In this document: positions 29,801 through 37,309 of the stretch, piece by piece
Layout: each line of letters starts with the position of its first letter
Position numbering within the stretch: position 1 is the stretch's first letter
Source: a virus
Direction: 5' to 3' (one strand)
DNA: 38,396 nucleotides
Virus record (IMG/VR): IMGVR_UViG_3300020411_000851
Span: 1 to 38,396 of that record
Program-made: the position numbers and the translations under genes
The notes under the pieces: generated by a model
Databases searched by the model: none
What the model was told of the DNA's origin: nothing
Seen by the model: the letters and a program-made list of their open reading frames with translations, nothing else

Positions 29801-32800
29801 AATATCAAAGTAAGTCCCAGTAAGACTAGAATGAGACGTATCAAACTTATACTTATAAAATTCTTGTAAATCTATATTAGGATTAGGTACAAATGTACTA
29901 TTATCTTCTGAGAATTCAAAATTATAAACTATATCCGATGCAGATCCAATAGAAACTAATCTTTGAGGATTACTACTATCAAAGAAACTAGAACTTAATA
30001 CTACTTTGTTAGCTGTAGATTTAATAGTACCATAATCATATACAATATTAATTTTATGAGTTACTGGATCATAAGACTGAATATATCCAGAATTATTACC
30101 ACTAAAGATCTGATAATCAGCAGCAAAATTGTATTGTGGTTTATATAATACTACCTCTTGTCCATCAAAGTGATCAACATCATCAGTTCCTTCTTGTCCT
30201 CTAGCTACATTAAGAGTATTTTCGGTAATACTTTCAACCTTTAAAACTTCATTACCAATTTTAATTAAATCGTTAACGGCAAATCCTATTACACTCTTAA
30301 CTGTAACTTTTGTACCACCAGCAGGAATACCAACATGTCCAACATATAAAGTTAATCTTGATGTTGATGTAGATGCACCAGATCTTACAAGATCTTCATC
30401 AGCAACTGATAAGTAATCACCTCTTGCATATCCAGAACCAGCATTTTGAATTTGAATATCAGAAACTACACCTGCGTCAGAAACAGTAAAGGTAGCAGTT
30501 GCTCCAGATCCTGACCCACTAGTAAGAGCCACACTAGTGTAAGTACCAGCTGTATAGTCAGCACCACCATTGAGTATTTCATATCTTCCTATTCCTGTAA
30601 AATTGATTGTAGACTTATTACTAGGTGGTAAAAGAATAGCTTCTTGATACAACCTCTTTCTTAAATAATAAGTTTTAGTTTTAGTTGTGTCATTAGGGTT
30701 AATGTCAATTGTTACCTGATCTCCAATCCCTAATCCATGAGGTTCTGCTGTTTCAACTAAAGCAACACTTTGATTAACATCAAATGGTTCTAATCCATCA
30801 CTAAGAGAAGTGAGTCTTACAACCTTAGTTCCAGAAGTATTGAATAAGTCATCTGATTGTAAGAAATAAGTATCATCAACTATCCAAGTTCCAGTAAGAA
30901 CCTTGATCTCTACTACGTTTTGAGTATTAGTTCCTTCTAATACTTCACCAGTAGCTATAGGTGCATCAACACCATTAGTTAAACTTAGAATTGCACCTTT
31001 AGTATATGAACTTCTCTGATCTAAAAGAATAGTAAATGTTTTAATAGATGCAGAGAATGTTCCTGTTTCATCAAACGTACCATTGACGTTTCTTAGTACA
31101 ATTGTATTATCATTCTTGACTGTACCTACAATAGAACCAGATGCACCTGAGGATGGTTGATTTAATGTGTCATCAGCAAACAGATATGCATTTTGAATTG
31201 TTGTTAATTTTACAACTTTATCTTCTTTACATTCTAAGTACGAAACATCTTTACCTTTAACTGAATTTACAATAGCTTCTACTTCAGAACCTTCTGTTCC
31301 TTTATTATCAAAATATACTTGTGAGTTAATAGAAAAATTGGCAGAAGAATCTAATACATTAACTTCTTCTACATTTCCTTGTTTTACTTCTGCAATTTGA
31401 GCAATGACACCATCGCCATTTCTTTGCATACCTGTTTGATAAAATCTTCTAGAATTCTTTGGAATATCATCTTGATTGATATTAGAATTATAGTTACTAT
31501 CTACTGGTAGAGAATAAAAGTTCTCTCCTATAAGATATGGATATTGCGGTACTTGATCGCTATCAATAGTAATGAAATAAGCATAAGTTCCTTCTGGAAA
31601 GTCTGGGGTAACTGTAAATCTTCCATTGTTTTGATCTAATGTGCCACTCTTATGAGTGTATGTGTAATCATTAACAAACGTACCCAGAGGATAAGTTGTC
31701 AATGAAGGACCATCAGAACGACTTCCATTTATAGCATAGCTAGAAGTCATCCTAACAATAGATGAGGTAGAATCTAAGGGATTCTCGTATCCAAAAGGAC
31801 CATATATTGGATTACCATCATAAGCAAAACCAATAATAGGTGAGTGTGATTTAGATGCTGGTTCAGTTCCAGCACTGTTTAGGTTATCACTGAGAGAAAC
31901 ACGAAGTGCTTTCGGATTCGCAACATATCCATAACCATATTCTAATACGTTATTATAGTTTGGAAAGATGTAACCATATTCAGTATCTAATTTATTTTCT
32001 AATTTTTTAAATCTATTAAAGTTCCATTCTTTAAGAAGAGGAATACCAGTTGCACCATTACCAACTGGAATGACATCAACAATGACAGTAGCTTGATTAT
32101 AAAAGTTTCCTTCTCCAATCTTATCAAATCCTGTAATCTTACCATCAGTGTTTACGATTGCTTTATATTCTGCAAACCTACCTCTACCAGCATTATCTCT
32201 AATTCTAATTAAAGGAGCAGAAGAGTAAAATTCACCTGGATTGTCAATAACAAGACTAGTGACTTTACCACCAGTAACAACAGCACTTACAGATGCATTA
32301 CGACCAGAAGTGATAGTGATATCAGGAGTTCTTGGGAAAATGTCTTGAGTATCAACAATGATACTTTCCACAACCTGACCAGTAAGAATTGCCCTAGCTT
32401 TGTATGGAACTTGATCTACAAGGACAAATGGAGGTGTTGCATATCCAGTACCTCTAACATCAATCTTAATTTCTTCTAATTTACCAAACCTAACACTGTC
32501 TGGATCTTTATAACCATAGAAAGGTACACCATTAAGAGCAATACCAACATCTCTTCTAGATGTTTTATATTGTTCTGTAGTTCTAGTTGCTTGTTTTCTA
32601 ATGATACGAAGCAATTTCTGATCTAGTGTAGTCTCATTAACAACAGATCCATCTAAAATCTTATGTGATGGGTAGCTAGAACTTGTGATATAATAATACT
32701 GTTCATCTTCAAAGATCGCTGATACGTTAGTAGAAACTTGATCTAAGGAGGATGCAACTGATGGAAGCGTAGGCACATCTACTGCAGCACCTGAACTTAA

Positions 32801-34114
32801 CACCCATCTGGTTTGATTTGTACCAGTCTGAACAATCTTTGAATCGGAAGTTTCAAATCCTGGATTTGAGATTTGAATCTTGTCACCAATAGCAGAATAT
32901 GGTTGTGCATCAGATGGTTGTAGGTTGTATACAACACCTAAGGTCAGTAAAACAACGTCAGAACCACTAATGGTTACTGGTTTGTATACCGAAGACCCTG
33001 CTGTATGCTGAACAGCAGTCTGTGCCTTTCTCTCATCAATGATAAACTGTGTTACATTCTTACTATCAAAAGTAATCGTCTCTTCACCAATTAATACTGA
33101 TCCTGTCTTACCCCAACCAATAGTAGAGAAGACATCAATTCTATCCCCTGAGATCGCAGTCCCTGACAGGGTTTTTTCAAGCTTAGTTTTAGTAGATACC
33201 TCAAAAGAACCATTAACTGTCTCAGGTGCTAATACAATATTATAAATTTCTTCGCCATCTGATGTACCATCAGCAAAAACATTATCTACAGTAGAATCAG
33301 CATATCCATATTCTTCAGTAGCTGCCTGTACAATCTTCTTACCGACTAAATCTTTTACATTTCCAGATACAACCTTACATTTAAGTGCATAAATGTTAAC
33401 CCAATCAGCTTCAGAAGATTTGTATGTAAAATCTCTTGGTTTGTATACTTCTGGTTTGTTATCTGTTGATTTAGCAACAACAGTATTAAAAATAAACTTG
33501 ATGGAACTTGTAGTTCCCTTAGATTTGTAAAACTTCTGAATATTTTTGATCAGAGTTCTCTTATCTACTTCACCCCTAAGATATTTTTCAGGGAAAGAAC
33601 CTAGATACTGATTTTCAAAGTTTTTAACTAATGCGTATAGGAAAAGGTTACTTATGTTATGAACCGTCTGTCCTGCGTTATGAGCAGCAGCAACCGTCGT
33701 TGTGAAGCTACTAGACTCATATAGGTCTCCAAGCGATGTATTGCCACTGACGCCCCTAGAGCACTCTCTCAGCTCTGTGTCTGTTCTAGAAGCATAGAAG
33801 ATGATCTCGTCATCAATTTTTACGTATCCGTTTCTTTTTGGAAAACTCGTCGCATCTTGTAGTACAATTGTATCATCACTAGTAGAAATACTAGTGCCCA
33901 AGATATCAGACTGTCTAAGAATATTTTGTTCATAATAATCTATATCTGCATATTTCTGGATATTGTTAATAACATCCAAGGTACCACCCTGTACCTCCTG
34001 TGCTTCATAATACTTTTGAACGAACTTACTAAAGAGTTCATATTCATCAGTAATAAAAGCTGGAAGCTGCGTTTCAATTAGAGTGGAAATTCTCTTGGTT
34101 TTTACAGCAGGCAT
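23807..34114 (-). CDS. gp7: Giant gp7-position baseplate wedge protein (3435 aa)
   Basis: It lies five bases after gp6. The N-terminal region (LIETQLPAFITDEYELFSKF; LRGEVDKRTLIKNIQKFYKS) is the conserved part of the protein labelled gp7 in marine T4-like phages. In T4, gp7 (1032 residues) starts wedge assembly with gp10; this one is over three times longer. Later parts: Gly-Tyr beta repeats (about residues 555-690); a YHYH-like domain (about 755-865, GFAYDGNPIYGPFGYE and QNNGRFTVTPDFPEGTYAYF); more Gly-Tyr repeats (about 1190-1240, 1560-1640); two helical modules (about 2035-2138 and 2262-2375) separated by a SIDS-type beta repeat and a Gly-rich linker; a Gly-Tyr repeat near 2920; and a Thr-run linker near the end. 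The reading frame is unbroken over 10.3 kb. The gp7 label rests on gene order and recalled annotation. Confidence 0.8.
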   Translation of the reverse strand: MPAVKTKRISTLIETQLPAFITDEYELFSKFVQKYYEAQEVQGGTLDVINNIQKYADIDYYEQNILRQSDILGTSISTSDDTIVLQDATSFPKRNGYVKIDDEIIFYASRTDTELRECSRGVSGNTSLGDLYESSSFTTTVAAAHNAGQTVHNISNLFLYALVKNFENQYLGSFPEKYLRGEVDKRTLIKNIQKFYKSKGTTSSIKFIFNTVVAKSTDNKPEVYKPRDFTYKSSEADWVNIYALKCKVVSGNVKDLVGKKIVQAATEEYGYADSTVDNVFADGTSDGEEIYNIVLAPETVNGSFEVSTKTKLEKTLSGTAISGDRIDVFSTIGWGKTGSVLIGEETITFDSKNVTQFIIDERKAQTAVQHTAGSSVYKPVTISGSDVVLLTLGVVYNLQPSDAQPYSAIGDKIQISNPGFETSDSKIVQTGTNQTRWVLSSGAAVDVPTLPSVASSLDQVSTNVSAIFEDEQYYYITSSSYPSHKILDGSVVNETTLDQKLLRIIRKQATRTTEQYKTSRRDVGIALNGVPFYGYKDPDSVRFGKLEEIKIDVRGTGYATPPFVLVDQVPYKARAILTGQVVESIIVDTQDIFPRTPDITITSGRNASVSAVVTGGKVTSLVIDNPGEFYSSAPLIRIRDNAGRGRFAEYKAIVNTDGKITGFDKIGEGNFYNQATVIVDVIPVGNGATGIPLLKEWNFNRFKKLENKLDTEYGYIFPNYNNVLEYGYGYVANPKALRVSLSDNLNSAGTEPASKSHSPIIGFAYDGNPIYGPFGYENPLDSTSSIVRMTSSYAINGSRSDGPSLTTYPLGTFVNDYTYTHKSGTLDQNNGRFTVTPDFPEGTYAYFITIDSDQVPQYPYLIGENFYSLPVDSNYNSNINQDDIPKNSRRFYQTGMQRNGDGVIAQIAEVKQGNVEEVNVLDSSANFSINSQVYFDNKGTEGSEVEAIVNSVKGKDVSYLECKEDKVVKLTTIQNAYLFADDTLNQPSSGASGSIVGTVKNDNTIVLRNVNGTFDETGTFSASIKTFTILLDQRSSYTKGAILSLTNGVDAPIATGEVLEGTNTQNVVEIKVLTGTWIVDDTYFLQSDDLFNTSGTKVVRLTSLSDGLEPFDVNQSVALVETAEPHGLGIGDQVTIDINPNDTTKTKTYYLRKRLYQEAILLPPSNKSTINFTGIGRYEILNGGADYTAGTYTSVALTSGSGSGATATFTVSDAGVVSDIQIQNAGSGYARGDYLSVADEDLVRSGASTSTSRLTLYVGHVGIPAGGTKVTVKSVIGFAVNDLIKIGNEVLKVESITENTLNVARGQEGTDDVDHFDGQEVVLYKPQYNFAADYQIFSGNNSGYIQSYDPVTHKINIVYDYGTIKSTANKVVLSSSFFDSSNPQRLVSIGSASDIVYNFEFSEDNSTFVPNPNIDLQEFYKYKFDTSHSSLTGTYFDISPSNNFNLITAEKTESTILPGNAGSFTDVKFGFGSRLAVNNYQTKIGTDFTNFYYFDKKNVVDSENAYFSIITDPLQGTKTLNYVTSNRFVYDVTRTPLWDGSGSISYTTTGQFAIGKINTTQIINLGLNYKKVPVIVGADPTANYRAEATVKFDIATKTINGVEITKKGSNYVNPKVFITNGDGSDARFNILVRDGEIASITVDKPGKGYTFAPEIIIVEGEVEAYAESTSIGVPKSVNLTTNGGAFHLDKTVSSTFSSNYIVAVKNINGNFSIGETVLQKINGVEVFRATVTDWRFGSNLLKLANVQGIIRENVSIESLRFPVDAVVSKVFVSTFQEEISSFYDNLGYYTSDRGKLGVSNQKIIDSFFYQDYSYVVKSKTSIEEWRDLIKSTTHPAGFKLFGQVDVEATGSSEMPVEVPKASHFSVIQLWDPEKNKITVENTSRIVTQSVQTVENQRIRKAFGTAAPSEFLFNEVRTFELSLGAPFDGYIDTDGRLQGTTQFQILVGGNPFTLSSTYGTVITLDGVIQEPGVAYTISGDQITFSAPPLGDGTKFGSSYKGVTFYGKVFQFKDAQYNTKYLRKLRNIFQRGGVWIDAANQIERNVDFIINETIGYGKATHPTLDWATKQDDYEENIRFILDAYQHDLRFGGNIKTIDYSAIFNSSSEYLYIQNNKTKSIDIFEYVTRLAKLAIRNWDYIDTGITYNQGSTTMTVSSTKDLAVGLFVSSGRGYPAGTKIVSIDSDTEITLNNAALANSGGGGGAPVGTTLLSGTASTGTLPTSTGAVAPGNTYTVPPGVTVTTPSSFSGTSQASFSWSGLNKGMFYKAGQLIALNRAHIITESLSWAQTTYPSLNWGTIETKCGRDIGLMLDAYVYSLKFGGNERILEAAQLYYKSKEYPYGEELSYITDSLTETIATFSYAKDLMVQAMRNQLPGTDPNVLIDSITPVCAEVQSTLNTYHDIVTTILTEGKGLIEKTKQNPNKSGNWTQDTTYSNYNILGDPLLPAQECATVISAMNSLFDNLDDVIREESVTRSLPDYVDGENKEFELYWDDNTEVDTEEDEDLFLTINAVLQRPKFTEDYPLRDAYWIDRSVIPNKVKFDVAPIWDQDLGAKTVGEPTAVEKVVGIGVGNYKRLTIDYDLVDGVRNGPFLILDVLDYTVQNIESEDSMYVFLDGILQVKGKSYTVSGPNITFTKPINKEHNVDIRYLYGRDVGQVLNIYDFAPDSYFAQGTFSFTAATPILDDLLGYTWMGDGIGKPIHCWQERANGTRNLIGELKNAIRTGNNVVFELKCHNPVIESDLDFTFSVKGFYDRTNVIADGDITNQTLTFKKDETGRKLLKDDNALWSGTFYGRTYKPPFVYLANGDNIRVEGEEGFRKVKRLPTEATSKDGRPNEQTSDDIFGTVSIETYTGITRGEGLSVVATIENGSVTKLTWNQRSYDPLTQPTAYQYFTPPILKFETLDGNGGGARANVLVSKGQVISVDLITGGSGYTTAPRVITTRRFDILKERDIGVSLINIGVNPFVQSGGMTGSSVITEIDEAGLTSITGISSLPVQMSSDRDVDLTAEIQTGATGLPTSTIVDNGFDMPIGVEQPGGAQIVYIEPQPVEIEGEGGVLRLQGSASYVKAEIQDIISANTISSVSKVITQTQQIEIPNNAISNINYFENAAYLDVDLGIGDTEVYIPDTTKFAVNGRILVGNEIIFYNKKLPDRFLQIIRGYQNTTEQFWSAGAYLRQIEDITVAYGGIASIESESDVSMVTASSAAGGFERRVERQISPASAMSVTREATEVVITPPPGGVVDRYLEIAFLSDPIGQRNGPGVTLVTGAEDKYYVTQRNGNEQVIRNQLFTVTSGYIGNYAITNVGHTIGHFDYFLDDGVGVSSMTIGEVSTIYGGMTLEDFSKRRDSQYTSSGDKFNLAPPSHQQPVTTTTTTGTIPTSIAALNTAYFADSGYFFTSSGSVIQYASKTANTFDGCTLIRGNNSISNGDELIPFAI

Positions 34115-34119
34115 TTACT

Positions 34120-35916
34120 TTACTCTTTATATGCAGTGAAGGATGAATTAGCAACGTCAACGTCAAGATAAACCTCACGGAGTGCCTTGATATCATTAAG
34201 AAGGGGTTTTACTCTAACAGAAATACGATTATCAAAGAAACTACCTTTAATGATAGTTAAGTTGTACATCATCAATTCACCTTTATCATAATCAATATCG
34301 CCAATTTCCTTGTCAAGGACAACCTTTTCACCAGTTACGCTATCTAGACTATATAGGATAATTTTGCCATCCCTGTCCTCTAAATAAACGTCAAAATTAG
34401 GATACTCAGTAACCCTAAACCCAGTGGATGAAAGGACTGGTTCATCACAGTCCTTATCAAAAGAATTTTGGAAACACACTTCGTAATAGAAAGTAGAATT
34501 CAACTGAGGATAGAAATCCTTTCTCATTGTAATAGATGTTAGGTTAGAATTGATGTTAATATCTACATCATCGATTACACCCACCATCTTACTATATCTA
34601 AACTTACCATTGAACTTCTCGGTATCAGAAGTGTCGAGATAAGACTGTACACCACCAATAACTTTGTCTCTAATCTGTGATGTTGTCTGATCAGTAGCTA
34701 CTCCGTTGTAATAGATCTTACTATTCATCTCAACATATAGAATAGAAGGATCAATTATCTTAGGTTCAACAGAAGCTACAACATACTTCTTAAGATCTGC
34801 AATAATCTTCTGTTTTGTTAATGAAGTAAGATAACTTTGATCAGTTGGTTTCAATGCAATGAAAACTTTTCCATATTCAGGTGGTTCTTGATCTTCTCCA
34901 CCAAAAATAATGATGTCACTGGTCGCAGGATAAACTTTTCTTACAATTGCTTCATAGTCCTGTGCGGTCACTGCACGCTCCTGTGTGCCGTATGCCTTAG
35001 GAGCAGTGTATTTTATCTTCTGAGTGGTTTCTTGCTCCTCACCGCCTGCAGAGGCAACACTAGAGGTGATCTCAGTTGTAAATGAACTAGGAGAGACACC
35101 ATTAGGGTTCTCTAATACACCAGAGAAGACAAATGTCTTCACACCATTACTTGCAGGACCAGCTGTGGTCATGTAAGATACTTCAATTAAAGTATTATCT
35201 TCTAACTTTCTTCCTAGTACACCATCTCCCATTAAGATCTCATATCTTCCATCTTCAACTTCATCAAGGAAAAATACCTTTGAATTACCATCAACACCTA
35301 AAATATTATCTGCTACAAGGTATGCTTCGTTGAAAGTACCTCCACCAGGGTATACTTTTACTCTAATTGTGTTGGTATCAATATTTTTATTGTCTAAAAT
35401 AAACCTTTGACTCTTTGCTGCAGCATCAAAAGTAAAACTATCTACAACTTGTGAACCTTCTACAACAGAAACATTCGTAAATGTAGCTACATTGTTAGCA
35501 ACCTGTGCTTTTACGTCATCAAGTGTAACATATTGGTAGATATTATTGTCATAAGTCGTAATAAACCCTGTTCCTTTCTTAAGAAATAGTTCAGTATCAG
35601 TTGTTGGGTTATTATATGTTACAGTAAAAGAGACATATGCAGTAGGAGCAGTAATACTTTTGGGTCTGTACCCTAACTGCTTCGCAATTGCTACTACATT
35701 GTCCCTCAAGGTGGCAGAATCAATGAATAGTTCATTGACTACCATATTAGTATTAAATGCCGTGTAGTAGGTATTATACGCTAAGACATCAATCAGGTTT
35801 GCTAATGCACTACCTTCAAAATCATAGTCAGTAAAGTCCGATTGTCCTCTCAAATACTCTTTGAGAGTTACTTTGATATCCTCAAAGTCTAAATTAGCAA
35901 CCTGTGTATAAGGCAT
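34120..35916 (-). CDS. gp6: Baseplate wedge subunit gp6 (598 aa)
   Basis: The first 120 residues (LKEYLRGQSDFTDYDFEGSA, then LIDVLAYNTYYTAFNTNMVV and IAKQLGYRP) are the hallmark of the gp6/baseplate J-like family. The length of 598 is close to the 660 of T4 gp6. In T4, gp6 dimers form the ring that holds the wedges together and changes shape when the sheath contracts. The middle carries the J-like part with TAQDYEAIVRKVYPATSDI (about residues 315-335). Its ATG shares the last base of the gp25 stop (TAATG), the classic coupled gp25-gp6 pair. Confidence in the function is high. Confidence 0.93.
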   Translation of the reverse strand: MPYTQVANLDFEDIKVTLKEYLRGQSDFTDYDFEGSALANLIDVLAYNTYYTAFNTNMVVNELFIDSATLRDNVVAIAKQLGYRPKSITAPTAYVSFTVTYNNPTTDTELFLKKGTGFITTYDNNIYQYVTLDDVKAQVANNVATFTNVSVVEGSQVVDSFTFDAAAKSQRFILDNKNIDTNTIRVKVYPGGGTFNEAYLVADNILGVDGNSKVFFLDEVEDGRYEILMGDGVLGRKLEDNTLIEVSYMTTAGPASNGVKTFVFSGVLENPNGVSPSSFTTEITSSVASAGGEEQETTQKIKYTAPKAYGTQERAVTAQDYEAIVRKVYPATSDIIIFGGEDQEPPEYGKVFIALKPTDQSYLTSLTKQKIIADLKKYVVASVEPKIIDPSILYVEMNSKIYYNGVATDQTTSQIRDKVIGGVQSYLDTSDTEKFNGKFRYSKMVGVIDDVDININSNLTSITMRKDFYPQLNSTFYYEVCFQNSFDKDCDEPVLSSTGFRVTEYPNFDVYLEDRDGKIILYSLDSVTGEKVVLDKEIGDIDYDKGELMMYNLTIIKGSFFDNRISVRVKPLLNDIKALREVYLDVDVANSSFTAYKE

Positions 35917-36308
35917 TATCGTGTACGCTCTAAGAAGAATTCCTGTGCTACTTGTCTATCGTCTCTTCCTATAATTGTATAATACAATTCAACATTATAA
36001 CCATCATTATCCATATCTGGATAACAAATTACTTCATTAACAAATACTCTAGGTTCGTAACGACTAATACAGTCTGAAATTTTACTCTTAATAAGTGCAG
36101 CTGCACTATAATCTAAAGGTTGAAATAAAAGACTTCTTAAATCCGAACCAAATTCGGGTTGAAATAGTCTTTCTCCCTTACCAGTAAGAAGTAATGAGGT
36201 TATCGATTGTGTGATAGCTGCATTATCCTTCACTGTTACCATATCATTGGAAACAGGGTGCTTCTTAAAAGTTAAACTCAGATCTTTAAATGTCTGAAAG
36301 GAAGGCAT
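35916..36308 (-). CDS. gp25: Baseplate wedge subunit gp25 (130 aa)
   Basis: This is a gp25/GpW-family protein, 130 residues against 132 in T4. Visible family features are the central SLLLTGKGERLFQPEFGSDL segment followed by LLFQPLD, and the closing beta strands NVELYYTIIG. gp25 belongs to the core wedge bundle with gp6 and gp7 and contacts the first sheath ring, a part conserved across contractile injection systems. It is the first gene of the baseplate run. A late-promoter-like box overlaps the end of the preceding oxygenase gene, and a small hairpin lies in the leader. No clear ribosome site is seen before ATG 36308. Confidence 0.95.
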   Translation of the reverse strand: MPSFQTFKDLSLTFKKHPVSNDMVTVKDNAAITQSITSLLLTGKGERLFQPEFGSDLRSLLFQPLDYSAAALIKSKISDCISRYEPRVFVNEVICYPDMDNDGYNVELYYTIIGRDDRQVAQEFFLERTR

Positions 36309-36314
36309 GTAGAC

Positions 36315-36327
36315 ACAGCAAGGCTGT
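36315..36327 (-). promoter_or_regulatory. Small hairpin in the gp25 leader
   Basis: A five-base stem (ACAGC/GCTGT) with a three-base loop lies between the promoter-like box and the gp25 start. No T run follows, so it is not an intrinsic terminator. It would sit near the 5' end of the transcript and might protect it (inference). Confidence 0.3.
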
Positions 36328-36330
36328 TTC

Positions 36331-36338
36331 TATTTAGC
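36331..36338 (-). promoter_or_regulatory. T4-late-type promoter box GCTAAATA (gp25)
   Basis: The minus strand reads GCTAAATA, and its TAA is the stop codon of the 203-residue oxygenase gene. There are 22 bases between the box and ATG 36308. It is the third copy of this octamer in a gene junction. No further box is seen before gp6 or gp7, so it would drive about 12.5 kb. Confidence 0.5.
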
Positions 36339-36945
36339 GACTAATGTCCGTGTTCAACCATACATTACCACTGATCGACACCCTTTCTTCCTCGCAATTA
36401 TAGTATGGATACACTGCATGTAATAACTTAGACGGAAAGAATAACATTGTACCTTCATCCTTCTTTGTTAGCTGATAACGATACATGCATGACTCTCCTA
36501 GTATATTCAGGTACTGGAATTCAAATACACTATTTAACTTAAAGTTAGCAGTATTATCTTTGTTTTGTTCTTCGTAGTCTGTTGGTATCTTTAACCATAT
36601 AACAAATGAATATGCTCCTCCATGATTATGGATGGGTTGATATTCATGTTGATGTTGATAGTTTACCCAGAAGTCCCTAAGGAAGTATGGATGCTCTTTG
36701 TATATGTTCTCGTGCTTACCATACTGAAAGACTTCGTTAAACTTATGGATTAATGGATTGATAGTATTAAACAGGAATAGGTCACCTATGTCCTTTATAT
36801 TAATACTCCTATCCACATGCCCTATTAACTGTGGTTTAGCATCACTAACATGCTCATCAACACACATCCACAAATGCTTCAATTCATCAGCATTTAGCTT
36901 ATGTTCCAACCATCCAACATTAGATGGAGTAATACTTTTTAACAT
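36334..36945 (-). CDS. 2OG-Fe(II) oxygenase-like protein (203 aa)
   Basis: The C-terminal half has the double-stranded beta-helix signature of phage 2OG-Fe(II) oxygenases (2OG-FeII_Oxy_5 type): metal-side histidines in PIHNHGGAYSFVIW (H106 and H108), the distal histidine in FFPSKLLHAVYP (H176), and an arginine twelve residues later (R188 in EERVSISGNV) placed to hold the 2-oxoglutarate carboxylate. Such enzymes hydroxylate proteins, nucleic acids or small molecules using oxygen and 2-oxoglutarate; the substrate here cannot be read from the sequence. The first metal ligand motif looks like H-x-H rather than the textbook H-x-D. The gene starts six bases after the 48-residue gene and ends at the gp25 promoter box. 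The family is fairly sure, the activity less so. Confidence 0.85.
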   Translation of the reverse strand: MLKSITPSNVGWLEHKLNADELKHLWMCVDEHVSDAKPQLIGHVDRSINIKDIGDLFLFNTINPLIHKFNEVFQYGKHENIYKEHPYFLRDFWVNYQHQHEYQPIHNHGGAYSFVIWLKIPTDYEEQNKDNTANFKLNSVFEFQYLNILGESCMYRYQLTKKDEGTMLFFPSKLLHAVYPYYNCEEERVSISGNVWLNTDISR

Positions 36946-36951
36946 TATATT

Positions 36952-37098
36952 TTAATCGTGAAAACCTGGTATAAATTCCCCTTCGCAATAGTCTTCTTTA
37001 TCAAAAAGTTCTTCTTCCTTTACATTCTTTCTCTTTCCTTTCTTACGTAGATAGAGATCACTTTCTACTTCAGTGATAAGTTGCTTTTCTTCATTCAT
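36952..37098 (-). CDS. Small charged protein of unknown function (48 aa)
   Basis: A short gene with a strong ribosome site (AGGAGG, 11 bases before ATG 37098) that overlaps the end of the 72-residue gene by eight bases and ends six bases before the oxygenase start. The protein is highly charged: an acidic start (MNEEKQLITEVESD), a basic stretch over residues 18-27 (RKKGKRKNVK), then an acidic tail ending in FIPGFHD. There is no membrane segment or known motif. The ribosome site and exact fit between neighbours support a real gene. The function is unknown. Confidence 0.7.
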   Translation of the reverse strand: MNEEKQLITEVESDLYLRKKGKRKNVKEEELFDKEDYCEGEFIPGFHD

Positions 37099-37309
37099 GG
37101 TTTTCGGATCCTCCTATTGTACTACCATTCTTGGTAGCTAGTTTGTACATCTTCTCATGCATAGATTCATTTTCTTTTCTCATGTCATCATGCAATCTTT
37201 CAATTGGTGTTTTATCAGTAGCTATTGGCATAGAATCTAAAGGATTATATTTGTAGTCAGGATCAAACCATTCATCATAAGGTAATACGTTAGGTGCAGG
37301 ATAGGTCAT
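37091..37309 (-). CDS. Small hydrophilic protein of unknown function (72 aa)
   Basis: It starts inside the stop codon of the SET-domain gene (ATGA overlap), a typical sign of coupled translation. The N-terminal half is rich in Pro, Tyr and Asp (VLPYDEWFDPDYKYNPLDSM). The second half contains a predicted helix (IERLHDDMRKENESMHEKMY) that could pair as a coiled coil. No signal peptide, membrane segment or enzymatic motif is visible. I do not recognise the family. Its fixed place directly behind the SET gene makes an accessory role for that protein possible (inference only). Confidence 0.7.
   Translation of the reverse strand: MTYPAPNVLPYDEWFDPDYKYNPLDSMPIATDKTPIERLHDDMRKENESMHEKMYKLATKNGSTIGGSENHE
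37110..37115 (-). promoter_or_regulatory. Strong ribosome-binding site (48-aa gene)
   Basis: The minus strand reads AGGAGG within the end of the 72-residue gene, 11 bases before ATG 37098. It is the strongest Shine-Dalgarno match in the window and is what supports the 48-residue gene. Confidence 0.7.

Noticed and set aside
29700-29950. Third possible cupredoxin-like segment in the gp7-position protein (FYKYKFDTSHSSLTGTYFDI)
   Set aside because: Only the opening strand resembles the fibre domains; no Cys-His-Met ligand loop follows, so the call was not supported.
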